64,000 bases of DNA from Rhynchospora pubera. Lineage: Eukaryota; Streptophyta; Magnoliopsida; Poales; Cyperaceae. This document shows positions 1-12,661 of this stretch, in pieces; within the stretch, counting starts at the first letter, position 1; each line of letters starts with the position of its first letter. The DNA lies in NCBI GenBank assembly GCA_028095005.1, contig CM051463.1, positions 64,766,251-64,830,250 of the forward strand. The letters run 5' to 3'. The notes below the pieces were generated by a model that saw nothing but the letters and a program-made list of their open reading frames with translations, was not told the origin of the DNA and searched no databases. The position numbers and the translations under genes were made by a program.

Positions 1-1430
1 CGTAGATCTGAAAGTCAGATTTCAGATGGATCCGCCAGAATTCAAGCAACTCCATCCCAAACTTTCTAGAAGTGCTCGTTTTAGACATTTATATTGGTCG
101 AATGGTTATTTTCTATTCCCATCATGTCCAGAAGTATCATCCTGCTATTATGAACGCCTCCAATCAATGCCAAAGCCTATATAAACATGGTTTGAGGAGA
201 TTTTCAGGGAGATCGAAATTTTGAGAGAGAATTACGAGATTCTACTCGACACGACGTCCAAAGTTCAGGCGGGTCCTCCCGAAAGTAATCGGATCCGTTG
301 GAAGGCAGGGTGAGGAGGAAGAAGAGAAGAAACAGAGTTCATTTGTTGTATTCTATCTCTTCTTTTTACCTATTGTTTGTTTATTCGAAAAAACTTTGGT
401 TTTATAATGATTTTATGCCTTGTCTAGCCTAGAAATATTATTGATAGGGGCAATTGTATGGAACCTTTACTTGGTAGTTAATTAAGTTTAATTAGTTTTA
501 TATTTTATCTATTTGTTTTACCATTCTTGAGTTAATTGATGAATTTGCTATTAAGAATTGCTTGATTAGAAGGTTTATACCCAATAAACTAAGGACTTGT
601 CTAGATAGCTAGGTAACAAGAACCCTAAATTCAAATTAATTTCTAATTGCATAGAAAAGGATAGGTAGTAACCGGGAGGCGAACCCAAGAGTAAGCCGGG
701 AGATATTTTTCTATAATCGGGAGATTTAGGTTATCCTAAATGTTAGAAAGATAGACTTGAAAACCCTAAGTCATGGAACAAAAGTTAAAACTTAGGATTT
801 TCAAGAGGTTTGAAGGTTGAAATTTAGGAATTGAATTATTAACGGGTGTTAGGATTTAAAACCTAGATTAAGACCAATAACCTATACTTAGATAGCATAT
901 AAAATTGATTAAACTGACCTAACGACATATTCAAGCGGACCTACTTGGGAGGGAACGGATTTGCCTGAATAGGGTCAGGTAAGACAACCCGAACAATTGA
1001 CTCAAATTTGTGTTATTGTGATAGAACTCGCATTCTCAATTGAAACCTAGATCAACCTTAGAATTAGATTTTTTGTTAATTCATTAATAAGATCTAAAAA
1101 TATTTGAACTCTTGTGTAGTTAATCAAATAAGATAAAAGATCGATATTTCAATACTGTTCTTATATGGATTCGACCCTTAAGTTATCACTGTAAACGATT
1201 AGATGGGTGATCCTAAGAACTTGTTTTGATTAGATTGTACCTATTGAAGCAGCTTGTAATTGAACATTTCGTTTGTCAACAATAAATAAATAAATAATAA
1301 AATTGCTAGGCCAGTTTGTTCTCATGGCAGACAACGTACGTAGCGTTCATGATTAAATTAAACGTGCTTTTATTTTAAGAGGCCTGTTAATAATTGTCGT
1401 CTGTTTAAATACTTATTTACCATCGGTATA
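1..1430. other. Gene-free stretch, possible LTR-retrotransposon remnant
   Basis: I see no convincing coding exon here. The stretch resembles the untranslated part of a Gypsy-type element: a run ending in a 'GGATTCGACCC...TTATCACT'-like motif (about 1168-1195) is typical of LTR/5'UTR regions of plant Gypsy elements. No LTR pair, primer site or polyprotein is visible in the window, so this is only a suggestion. Confidence 0.25.
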
Positions 1431-1904
1431 AATTTCAATTAGTAAGTACAAAAATTTTTAATTTTTATATATATTTATATGTGATTCGATAAGGTAGTAT
1501 TATATTTATACTTAATATAGATAAATATTTTTTTAAAAATATATATACAAGTATTTTCTTATGTGAATACAAATTTATATAGAAATTATATTTAGAATAT
1601 ATAAAACTATATAGGAGACTTGAGCTAAAATTTGCAAATTGCGTATTACATTTAACGTGTAATAAAAATTACAATTTTCTTGATGGCGAAGGAAGTTGAC
1701 CACAGCTCACAGTTTTTAGGTCCGTCGAGTCAATGAAGACATTTTTCATCATTAATAAAAAAATAATAATAATTAAGACTTCGAAGTCCGTAGAATTTTT
1801 CTTTTTTGTTTTTGAACCAAAGTCCGTAGAATTGTTAAACATCATGTTGTCAAAAAAAAAAAAACCCTCAAATATGCATCTTGATATTAATTCTTCAAGT
1901 TGCG

Positions 1905-2118
1905 CGTAAATAAACGAAGACATTTCACGAAATATCACTTGTGGCTGTAAAGTAGTTCCCTAGTCAATGAAATTCCGCAGGGGCGTAACTAGAAATTCAT
2001 TAGGAACGAATCGTAAATAAACGAAGACATTTCACGAAATATCACTTGTGGCTGTAAAGCAGTTCCCTAGTCAATGAAATTCCGCAGGGGCGTAACTAGA
2101 AATTCATTAGGAACGAAT
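1905..2118. repeat. 107-bp tandem duplication (two copies)
   Basis: The 107-bp block 1905-2011 is repeated immediately at 2012-2118. I see one substitution (gtagttcc against gcagttcc), so the duplication is recent. It lies in the upstream region of segmental unit 1. Confidence 0.95.
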
Positions 2119-2743
2119 GATAATTCAACAAATATGCTACAAGACAATCCAAGATCCTATATAACATATCAAATATCTAAAATGATAATTCAAAATAATA
2201 AAAAAATTATTTTTTAATAATTTTGCATAATAGATTCATTATGAATCTATTCGAACACCTCTTTTTTTATAATATGTGACAAGACAATCATTCTTGTCAC
2301 ACAATCATTCTTCCAAGCACCTTCTATTTTGTTCTAAGTTTTTTTATAATAAATTTCATTGAAGAGAAAGGGAGAAGACGATTCATTAGGAACGAATGCA
2401 ATTTGAATCACTATGTAATTTTTCAGAAGTCACTATGTTATTCAAATCAAACATAATATGTTCAACTGTGTCATTTAAATTTTAAGACGATCTCTACCTC
2501 TTATATATATATTTTTAATTTACAAATTATTATTATCTCAAATAAAAAAAAATTCAGGTGGTTAAATGAACATAGCTTGGCCCTGCCAGTCGGTGTTTAC
2601 AATCTCATCTCATCATGCCAGGAGCGCGTCCGTGGCGTCAGCAAACGGTCGACTTTATCGTTGACTTTATAAATGCGGCGACCATGTCAATTAGTTTTCT
2701 TATACTCACCGAATTATTCTACTGAATAATGACGTTTCCCTAT

Positions 2744-2895
2744 GGGCTGTTTGAATTCCGAATTTGGAGAATTTTATTCTCCTACCATAAATTTATTATA
2801 AACAATCTAAACTCTTCACAAAATTACATACTTACTAATAAATTTATTCCTAAGAATTACAACTTTCTCAAATTCCTAAGCGATCCAAACGGCCC
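2744..2895. mobile_element. MITE, PIF/Harbinger-like family, copy 1
   Basis: This is a diverged member of the family with ends like GGGCTGTTTG / CAAACGGCCC and the internal block AATTTATTATAAACAATC. It is absent from the matching place in unit 2 (about 17855), so it inserted after the duplication. It lies about 260 bp upstream of the C2 gene copy 1 start. Confidence 0.7.
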
Positions 2896-3062
2896 TTATA
2901 TTATTAGTCATCGTCGCAAATAATCTCATTGAAATTCGTAAAAGGCCGTAGAAATTGATATGCACAAGGTGACAGTGTGACACTGCCTGTGGCGTTACTA
3001 CGAAGTTTCGTTCCCCTATCTCAATTCTACATGATAAAACGCGCTCTGTAGAACCTGAACCT

Positions 3063-3069
3063 TATAAAT
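3063..3069 (+). promoter_or_regulatory. TATA box of C2 gene copy 1
   Basis: TATAAAT lies about 90 nt upstream of the ATG at 3155. The same box is conserved at 18057-18063 ahead of copy 2, inside an otherwise diverged promoter. Confidence 0.6.
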
Positions 3070-3154
3070 TCCGAACCCTACTTGATTCGACCTATCTCTA
3101 CTCTACTTGACCTCTAGTCTCTTCTCTCGAATCATTGCACTTTCCTCATTCGCC

Positions 3155-6100
3155 ATGAGTATGATTTCTGGTATTCAAGGACAGCTTCTAGATGTAACAG
3201 GTATCTTCCCTTGGTCTATCGAACAGAACTTGTTGAATTTGTTCTGGTTCGAGCATTAATTATTTGACAGGTCTAGCTAGGGTTGCAATCGAAGAGAACT
3301 TCGGTTGAATTTAAGTTATGATAACTTGCTTATTACTATTATTCTTAGGAAGCTTCTTAGTTCTTATGACCTCGCTGAGATAACATTTTTGAAAATATGA
3401 CGGTATTTTATTTGAAATTATAAATAATTTAAACGCGCTGTCTCATGCGAAACAACTGACGAACGATATAGTGAATCTTTTAATTTCTTTATTTGCTTAA
3501 CTCTGTGTCACTAATTCCTGATTTACACAACTGAAAATGTACAACACAACAACAATTGTAAGCTATTTAAGAAGGGGAAGAATTTTCAAAAAATGATTTA
3601 AGTGCCTAGTTGTTAGTTGTTACTAAATAAACATAAATTAGGCTTTCTGATTCATTCACATGGTTCTTCATGCTATTTCAAGATAATTTTTTAACTGATA
3701 TAAATACATGGCACTCCAATTTTAATTTTTGAAGTTGTTTCCATAATATTGGACATTTTTGACATGTTAATTGTGCTTGATGATAAGTTTAAGCATGCAA
3801 TTATGAAACTTGAAATTCATCTATATTACAATCAGTATAATTATGCCAAAATAATGAAGTTTTGAATTCTTAATCTTTTCCTCTTGCAGTTGTAGCTTGC
3901 AACAAGTTAAGAGATACAGAGCTGTTCTCACGGCAGGATCCATATATCTGCATTGAGTATGCCAATTCCAAATTTCGCACTCGTACCTGCACTGGTATTG
4001 TCTTTTATAATTTTCTCTTATTACATTTCTTTCATATATTTATTAATCATTGCAATGTTTACCCCAAATTATTTGAAAACTAGCTATAGTATCACTCGAA
4101 AAATGTTTAACTAAAGTTGTTCTTTTGATTTTTTTTTTTTTTTTTTGGCAAGAAAAGTATCGGTCTTTTGAAATTTTACTCGCCTCAAAAATAAGAAATA
4201 ACATCGATCTAAAAAAGAAATTACTCGAAATTTAGAAATCTAAACTAAAAAAAATGTTTCGGTGGATTAAGTGAAATTTTATAAAAAATGCACGTAAAAT
4301 TTAATCCAAAAACGATCTAAAAGAACTTTGAAAACAACTAAACAAAAGAAAAAAAAAAGGACAACAAAATTTAAATAAATCAAAATAAAAAATTATATCA
4401 CTTCATTTCTTGTCGTTTATGACAATTAATATACTATATAGAAAAAGAAAATATATTTGTATAGCATATAATTATAATTAATAATAGCCTTATTAAGATG
4501 TTCTAACACGATCATTTTATTTTCAGTTTTCATTTATTGATTTCTATTATATTTGAGAATATCTACGGTGCATACTAATGTATCGGAGTTCCAGTGCATA
4601 TTTATCCAAACCTTGAATCTACTTTAAAATGATCAATCTAAACTGTCTAATATGGTCTACCTATTGAAATCTCCTTACCAACCAAAATTTCCATTTTTTT
4701 AAAAATTTGTAAGTATTTTTTTTTTAGATTTTTTAAAACTACTACTTTTGAACGGTTCAAGAAAAAATAGATTAACAATTTTCTGCAATTAAATAATAAA
4801 AAATATATGAAATTTGGTAGGTAAGAAGATTATAATAGAGAGATCATATTGGACGGTTTGGATTGGTCATTTTGAAGCAGATCGAAGAGTTTGAATCAAT
4901 ATGTACTGAAGCTCCTATGCACTATAGTGCATATTAAACTTTCTCATGTTTGTTGAAGCCAGTCCAGATAATACTTGTTTAGAACATCATTATGTTAATT
5001 GTTGTTTCTGAAACCCAGTTCATTTTACTTCTGAATATATATACGTACTGTATATTGCAAATAGTTAAATTGCAATGTCTTTGGCTGTGTTTGGATGGTG
5101 GGAAGTGGGAAGAAGGAATAAGGAATAAGGAATTTTTTTCAATAAATTTATTCCTAACCATCCAAACTCTTCACAAAAGTTACACACTTCCCAATAAATT
5201 TACCCCTTCCCAATAAATTTCTTCCCTTATTCCTTCTTCCTACCTTATTCTCAACACATCCAAACGGAGCCAAGGCAGGAACCCAACTTTCCAAGAGAAA
5301 TTTCAGATTCCACTAATTGAAGGCTTGAGAGAATTAAATGTCTCAGTCTGGAATAGTAACACATTCAGTCGTGATGATTTTATTGGAAGTGGAAGGTACA
5401 TCTTTTTCAAACAATGTGCTATTTATTCATTTTTAAATTCAAAAAGCTATTTATTAACTGTATTCAAAACTTCTAGCAAAATTTAATTTGTATTTTTTTT
5501 TTGTCCGTTTCAGTATTCAACTTCAAAAAGTTCTTTCAGAAGGTTACGATGACTCCTCTTGGCCAATCCAACCCCAAAATCTCAAGTAATTTTATCAGAT
5601 CTTTATAGTTGCAAATATTTTATTTTTACATTTTAAGAATAGATTTCTAATTTTTATGGCTGTTGGATTGGATGCAGGGCTGCAGGAGAAGTGAAGCTCA
5701 TCATGCATTTTTCTGGTGCTTCGGTAAGTATTTGCTTTACTCTCTATTGCTTGTTGAGAAGTACATACCCAGAAAACACAAGTAATGGAGCCCATATAAT
5801 GTTTTTTTTTTTTTTTGGCAAAATTGGATATAACCCTCTCAAATCTTGCTTAATTGGATATAACCCCTTACAATCATCGAAATCGGAAATAACCCCTGGA
5901 TTCACTAGTCTTGGATATAAACCACTTTCATTGATTTAAACAATATTTATAATTTAAAATTTCAGTTTTTAACAGATATGACTAAATTACCCTTTAGCTT
6001 TCGTGAGATAAGACAATGAGACACTAACTCCGACCTTCCATCTCCTTGTCTTTTCGTTTTTACTTATGCAATTTGTAATCCCAAGTTTTATGCTTGATTT

Positions 6101-8571
6101 CTTCAATTGTTGTTCAACTTGTTCTTGGTAAAAGTATTCAACGTTTAGATGGGATACAAGGTTTCACACTACACCCGGGACTATGTATGTAATGAGCGTA
6201 AGCCCACTGAGGTCTGTGTGGCATACGCCACCTCTGGGTGATGCAGTCTCAGACCTTCTTCGAATACATGTATCCAATATACCAAATTGCGTCACAGAAA
6301 AAGCGTCATGCAAAACCTTAAATGCACCTACTCTAATTTGTTTCATTTCCTTTATTTTGGACAAGAAAGATGCAATACGGAAAAGTCCATTAAAGCATGG
6401 GACAAGCCTATACACTACCTTTTCAAATGCAAACCTGCGTTTTCATTTTAGATGATTTGATTTTTAGAAAAAATCTTAAGTCAAAATGGGAAAAAATAGC
6501 AATAAGGAGATGGGGAGACGAGAGCCAGTGTATATATGAAGGATAATTTGGTCAATTGTATTAAAAACTGAAAATTTTAATTTAACATATTATTTAAATC
6601 AATGAAAAGGGTTTATATCCAAGAGTGATATGATTCCAGGGGGTTATGTCTAATTTCAAAGATTATAGGGATTATATCCAATTGAGCAAGATTTGAGGGG
6701 GTTATATCCAATTTTGTCTTTTCTTTTTTTGAAACAAGTGGCATATGCCACCACTTTCCAAAGAAAAGTTGTACCCAGTTAATACATCAGAGAGGCCGTA
6801 ACAAACAGCCGGCCGAAAAAACCAATATATGCAAAAAAAACTATACCTGGCACCGATACCCCTTTATCTATTGTACCGGTGCCCCCTTATTATCTAACAA
6901 CACAAATCTTAAACCACAAAACAATTAATATCCCTAAAAACAACACATTAAAGAGAACAATTAAAAGACCCTGCAAACCATAGACAATTCTATCAATGTA
7001 AAAAATCTACTAACACCCTTCCCCCTATTTTGCGACACACCATCAACCAGTAGAGATCGGCTACCATTCATAATCAACCAGATCTTAACCCAAGAGCCCA
7101 TATAATGTTGGTAAAAATAAAAAAAATTGAGCCAGCCATATGAAAATAACTTGATAGTTATGGTTTTAGCCCGTGTTTTTAAAATTGTACCGGCACCCTT
7201 ATCGGTCACGTGGCTGAAATCTAGTATTTTCTAGTATTTTTCGAAATTACCTGGTATTTCTTATCACAATACCGAATATTGTCATTTTGGTCACTGTTCT
7301 GATTTCCGATATTACTGAAATTTTTCGGTATCCTGTATGATTTTCAAAACACTAGTTCTAGCATCAGTTCTCCAAAAATCAATCATCTAGGTTTCTCAAA
7401 GGCCATAACTTGTTTGTTCCACCCCCAAGTGTACTGTGCCTACTTTGTTTCTCAGAGAAGTTGCTTTTTGTTCTTTACCTTATTAAAAAAATACTAGGTT
7501 TACATGATTTCTAATAGGATACCACAATGTAGGTACCAATAGAAATTTGTCTCTTGTTTTCTACACTTTCAAAAGAAAACACTTTGAAAACACTGAAATG
7601 ATATGCTTGATGCTGACTGCAAAGGTTAGGTTTAGCAATTACTCATAGAAATCATATGGCTGTTTGGAGATCTAATACTGTTTAGATATATATGGTAATG
7701 ATAATGTTTTTGTTGATATTTTTTCTTTTTGTTTCGTAAAGCAAAAGCATAATCCTTCAGCATGCACCCCATATGGACCACCATTAGCACCGCCTTATGG
7801 ACTGCCACCATATGGCCAACTGCCTCCTTCATCTGCATACCCTCCTACAGGTGGTTATTCTTACCCAGCCCCACCTTCTTGTCCTCCTTCATACCCAGGT
7901 TATGGTTACCCACCTCAACCAATGACCAACCCGTACCCACCCACTACCTATCCTCCTGCTCCATACCAATTGCCATATGGACAACCCTATCAAACCCCAC
8001 CCGCTCAGATTTATCCACCCCCACCAGCTGGACAGCCTTGTTACTACCCACTACCAGGTACAACTCGTATATTGCCTTTTATTTCTTTCATAGTTTTTGC
8101 TTCATTTTGTATCATGTCATTTGATTGTATTGCATTCACATGCATGTGGAACTAAATTGACTCAATTACGCATGATTCCTAGTTGTAGTATGCACCAAGA
8201 CTAACCATATATTACCTGGTGAGCAAATTGGAAAACTAGCATCCAAATTCTCTTGGCTTGATTTTAAGTTTAATGTGTAACCGAAAGAAAATAATAGGAG
8301 ACCTCTGTCAAGGGGCATATGTCAACGTCAGACAGAAATTGTCTATGTTCCATTAAATCTGGTGGTTCTGGTTGATTGTTGTTTGCAAATTAATCCATTG
8401 AGCAACACTTCTTGTGTTTAAACTATTAGTATGAGAATAGCTTGGTACTTAAATTTAAAAACTGGATACATATTTCAAAGGAAAAAAAAAGTAGAACTTT
8501 ATTTAACACTTGGATCATTGCTACTGTCTTTTTCAGGACCATATCTAGGAACTTATCGTCCGCCATATTAA
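3155..8571 (+). CDS. C2-domain protein with Pro/Tyr-rich C-terminal tail, copy 1
   Basis: Seven exons: 3155-3200, 3890-3994, 5275-5395, 5514-5585, 5678-5723, 7742-8057 and 8537-8571. They join in frame to 246 residues. Exons 1-5 encode one C2 domain (about residues 5-130), a fold that usually binds Ca2+ and phospholipid. Exons 6-7 encode a low-complexity tail rich in YPP, YGPP and PPA units, ending PPY. Relatives are the small plant C2 proteins of the SRC2/elicitor-responsive group; the exact biochemical role is not visible here. Exon 3 is odd: a MITE (5083-5271) replaced the native splice acceptor, and I use a new AG at 5273-5274, which keeps the frame and loses two residues relative to copy 2. 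Introns 2 and 5 carry further insertions. Expression is unproven, and if the new acceptor is not used this is a pseudogene. Confidence 0.7.
4567..4933. mobile_element. TIR element (MITE-like) in intron 2 of C2 copy 1
   Basis: The first about 115 bp (GTGCATACTAATGTATCGGA...) are imperfectly repeated in inverted orientation at the right end (...GCTCCTATGCACTATAGTGC). Both arms contain the same order of blocks (a GATCAATCT-like and a GGTAGGTAAG-like block). It lies within a stretch absent from the corresponding intron of copy 2. No coding capacity and no clear target duplication are visible. Confidence 0.65.
5083..5271. mobile_element. MITE, PIF/Harbinger-like family, copy 2 (splice-site insertion)
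   Basis: The ends are GGCTGTGTTTGGATGG and CATCCAAACGGAGCC, with the family-typical interior CAAACTCTTCACAAAAGTTACACACTTCCC. It lies exactly at the intron 2/exon 3 border of C2 copy 1. Comparison with copy 2 (19040-19068) shows that the native acceptor was lost with a small deletion. The right part of the MITE is pyrimidine-rich and ends just before AAG at 5272-5274. Confidence 0.85.
5804..7093 (-). mobile_element. Possible 5'-truncated LINE-like insertion (with nested TIR element)
   Basis: The insert is flanked by a 16-bp direct repeat, GAGCCCATATAATGTT, at 5788-5803 and 7094-7109. The left edge is a T run, which is a poly(A) tail if the element reads on the minus strand. This pattern is typical of non-LTR retrotransposition. 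Copy 2 of the gene has a single, related site near 19590-19640. No clear reverse transcriptase remains. The assignment rests on the long target duplication and the A tail. Confidence 0.6.
5817..6718. mobile_element. Long-TIR DNA element nested in the LINE-like insert
   Basis: The ends G(G/A)CAAAATTGGATATAACC are inverted repeats. The similarity continues inward for about 170 bp with blocks such as CTCAAATCTTGCT and ATATAACCCC. The element is about 900 bp and lacks a transposase. T-rich flanks on both sides could hide a 9-bp target duplication, so a Mutator-like origin is possible but unproven. Confidence 0.7.
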
Positions 8572-8656
8572 ACATAAAACTTCAAAATCGGACATTGGAA
8601 TGACGAAAAGATCGATAAGCATCAAATTATATCCACTTTCTGTTTCTTAGTGGAGT

Positions 8657-11600
8657 TGTCATGATAAGCTAATTGTGTTGTTTACTATTATTTTGTTTAG
8701 TATTAAATTACTCTATATTTTTGCTATAGCGCCACTTATGGCATGTAAGTTTAATAGTTATTTTTCTTTTATGAGCAACTATGAATATGATTTGGTAGAA
8801 ACTAGGAAATCAAGTTATATTTGTAAGCATATCTATGTAAGATTGTATTTTGTTTCTCGTTATCAGAAAAATAAATAAAAAGGAGAAAAACCCTAGAAAA
8901 GGTACGGCAGTTTTTTGCACCACAAATTTCATACCAGAAGCACTTGCACCAGCATCAAATCTAGAAGAGAATATTCAATTACATTTGGGAATGAATGAAC
9001 AAAATGATGGAAAATTTTGGTACCTCGACACAGGCGCAAGTAATCACATGATCGGTTGCATAGAAAACTTCACTGAACTTGACACATCAGTTGGAGGGAC
9101 TGTCAAGTTTAGTGAAGGATCAATGGTATCAATTAATGGTCGAGGTACCGTTCTGATTGAAGGTCACACCGATGAACGCATGGCTCTTACCAATGTATAT
9201 TATATTCCAAAATTGACTAGTAATATCATTAGTTTGGGTCAACTAAAGGAACGTGGCTGTAGAGTAGTATTGGAAGACAATTATTTGAAAGTGTATGACC
9301 GAAAGGAACAGCTACTGGTTCGAGTCGAACGAGCAAGAAATAGATTGTATATCCTGAACCTTGATGTTACATAGCCAGTGTGCTTGATGGCCCGTTTAGA
9401 TCATGATGCTTGGAGATGGCATGCATGCTATAGACATCTAAATTTCCAAACTTTGCGAAAACTAGGCCAAGAAGGTTTAGTGGAAGGAATTCCTCTGGTC
9501 AAGCATGTGGAGTAACTATGTGATGGATGTCTTGCTGACAAACAACGGCGCACACCATTTCCACAAGAAGAAAACTTCAGGGCAAGCGAGGTACTTGATT
9601 TGGTACATGGTGATTTATGCGGACCTATAACTCCCTCAACTCTAGAGGGAAACAAATATTTTTTGTAGATGGTCGATGACCATAGCAGATATATGTGGAT
9701 TGCTCTATTGAAGTCCAAAGACAGAGCGTTTTATGCATTCAAGGAAATCAAGGTGGCAACAGAGGTTGAAGCTGATACAAAATTGAAGTCATTTTGCACC
9801 GATAGAGGAAATGAATTTAAATCAAATTAATGAGTTTACTTCATATTGCAAGTAATTGGGCCTCAAAAGATACTTAACTGCTCCTTACTACCCTCAGCAA
9901 AATGGGATAGTTGAGCGAAGAAATCAAACAGTCACTACTATGGCACGCAGCATGATGAGGAGCATGAATGTGCCAGCAAAATTTTGGGGAGAGACTGTGG
10001 CAACTGCAGTTTACATTTTAAATCGTGCAACTACTAAAAGCGTCATTGGAATGACACCATATGAAGCATGGTATAAACGAAAACCAAATGTGAAGCATAT
10101 GCGAACCTTTGGATGCGTGGCTCATGTGAAGAAAGTACATGGTCATGGAGGAAAATTTGCTGCCCGTAGCACTCTGATGATTTTTATTGGATATGAAGAA
10201 AGCTCAAAAGCATATCGTGTGTATGATCCATCAGCTAAAAAGATGTATGTAACTCGAGATGTTCTGTTTGAGGAGGATAAAGCATGGAATTGGAGCACTA
10301 TATCTAGCTCAAAGGAGAACCTAATCGATGAAACTTTCGATATAAGCTATAACTGCAACAGGTTGATCAAGGAAGAGATGAAAAGAATATTTCAGATGAG
10401 TGGTCTAGGATTGTTAAGCTACTATCTTGGCATAGTGGTTTATCAATCGACGAGAAATATTTCCTTGTGTCAAGAAGCGTTTGCAAAAAGGATTCTTGAG
10501 GAGTGTGGCATGGCAGACTACAATCTGACTCAAACTCCAATGGAAACAAGACACAAGTTAAGCAAGAGGAGCACTTCGCCATCAATAGATCAGTCCAAGT
10601 ACAGAAGCATTTGTGGGAAGTCTGAGATATCTTGTAAATACTAGGTCTGATTTGGCTTATTCAGTTGGGATTGTAAGCCGATACATGGAATCGCCAACAA
10701 CTGAACACATGGCTGATGTAAAGCAAATCTTGAGGTATATCAGAGGTACACTGGGAATGGGCTGCTGTTATGAGAAAAAGAAAGGAGGAGAGTTGTGCTT
10801 AATTGAATTTAGTGATAGTGATATGGCAGGAGACATAGATGATCGAAAGAGCACCACAAGAATTGCATTCTTTTTAGGCACAAGTTTGATTAGTTGGCTG
10901 TCAAGAAAACAAAAGGTTGTAGCACTGTCCTCATGTGAAGCTGAATATATTGCAGCGGCATCAGCAACATGTCAATGAATTTGGCTGCAATACTTGTTTG
11001 TTGATTTCTTACACCAAGATCTTAGTAAAATTAAGCTTAACACCGACAACAAATCATCAATTTCTTTGTGTAAGAATCTTGTATACCATGAAAGAAGTAA
11101 GCATATTAACATCTGGTTCCACTATATTAGAGAATGAGTAGAGGAAGGGAAAATTGAGATTGAGTATATTGGAACAAATAATCAGCTTGTAGACATTCTA
11201 ACTAAACCTCTTGGAAGACTGAAATTTCTAGAAATGAGGGACAAAATTGGATTGCAGTTTGTGAAGATGAACACAACCAGCTTAGGGAAGTGGATGCCAA
11301 GATAAGCTAGTTGTGTTGTTTAGTGTTATTTTGTTTAGTATTAAATTACTCTATATTTTTACTATAGCGCCATTTATGGCATGTAAGTTTAGTTGGTATT
11401 TTTCTTTTATTTAGCCACTATGAATATGATTTGGTAGAAACTAGGAAATCAAGTTATATTTGTAAGCATATCTATGTAAGATTGTATTTTGTTTCTTGTT
11501 ATCAAAAAAATAAATAAAAAGGAGAAAAATTCTAGAAAAGATGCGACAGTTTTTTGCACCACAAATTTTGTTCTCTTTGTTTTTTCTTGCTGAGTTATAC

Positions 11601-11661
11601 TGGTATAAAATTGTAATCAGAGTTGATTTAGTTTGCTGAAAATACAGACCCTATTCTAACA
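8657..11661 (+). mobile_element. Ty1/Copia retrotransposon, internally deleted and decayed
   Basis: The 3' LTR is 11295-11661 (TGCCAAGATAAG...CTAACA). The 5' LTR starts at 8657 and matches the 3' LTR only up to about 8929; its end, the primer site and most of gag are deleted and fused to protease. A 5-bp target duplication GGAGT lies at 8652-8656 and 11662-11666, and the empty site is present in copy 2 near 20906-20910. Remaining polyprotein pieces are, in order: protease with DTGASNHM (about 9030), the GAG-pre-integrase/integrase region with several stops (9400-9835), the integrase C-terminal part (9856-10290), then a deletion that removes the front half of reverse transcriptase, the RT tail (about 10360-10610), RNase H (10613-10978, with ALSSCEAEY) and a frameshifted C-terminus with the ADILTKPL-like motif near 11190. 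It cannot move on its own. It sits in the 3' region of C2 gene copy 1. Confidence 0.95.
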
Positions 11662-11684
11662 GGAGTTTTGCAGACTTTTCACTA

Positions 11685-11966
11685 TGTCGTCTTTAAGAAA
11701 ATAATATAATAGAAAATATTTAGATTTAAGGAAATCAGATTTAATAGATATTATTTGATTTCAATATATTGATGTATCTTTCTATTTCTATTAACTAGTT
11801 GAGATGGAGAATTGATATGTTGCCATATTTTAGAAAGCTCTATATATTATGAGCTCGAGATTGCATTAGAATTAAGTAGGAATCAATAATAAATAGTTTT
11901 TTTTTCTTTATTTCTATCTCTCTTATCCCTTCTTCTCTTTCTATTCTCAACCAAAAACTCGTAACA
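11685..11966. mobile_element. Solo LTR of a Copia-type element
   Basis: This 282-bp sequence begins TGTCGTCTTTAAG and ends ACTCGTAACA. It contains a TATATATTATGAGCTCG promoter-like block and a T/C-rich segment near the 3' end, as in short Copia LTRs. It is absent at the homologous place in unit 2 (about 20933), where the flanking sequence is continuous. I see no intact 5-bp target duplication. It lies only 23 bp from the end of the preceding Copia element. Confidence 0.7.
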
Positions 11967-12661
11967 GTTTCACTATGAGATACTAGATATTCTTTTCTAT
12001 TTTGTGTGGATAAGAATGAGAAAATGGTATTTTGATTTGGTAAAGAGTCTAGTTATAAATATGGAATATTTCTTTTTTGTCTGTTTACTGCTCTCTTATA
12101 AAGTTAGTCTCAAAGTCTCATGATTTTTCAAGATCAATTTAAATAAATGTCGCAAAACATAACTCGACAATAAATTGTAGTAGAAGCTTCAGCTTCCAAG
12201 TAACCTCTACCATCTAATTAAATACAGCTGTATTTGTTACTGCATGTTCGTGGCTTGGAATTTTAGTTTTTTAGGGCACAAGTACTATGCATATCATTTT
12301 GAAGCCCAACAGAAAGGAGCTGAGAATTGATGCCGCTCAAGACATTTTCAGTATATACTCAATTGTAGATTTCTTTTTAGAGTGGGATTAGACTCCATAC
12401 TTTTGTATAGGCCCAAATTAGATAAAATCAAGTTCTGGCTATTCGTTTTCTCGATTGAATTTCCAGATCGATTTAAGAGCATCTGGCACTTGTGATTGGA
12501 AACAAAATAGTTATGACATCTCTTGAAATCTTCTGCATCACACAATTAGAATTTGGAAAGATCTGATTCACATTTTCTATTGAAAGAGTTCCAAATCCTA
12601 GACGAGTTAATTTGGGAACATTCCAAGGGGAGATCGGCATTTAATTAATTGCTCATGTATG

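Noticed and set aside
9428..9718. Minus-strand ORF within the Copia element
   Set aside because: Antisense shadow of the stop-containing integrase region.
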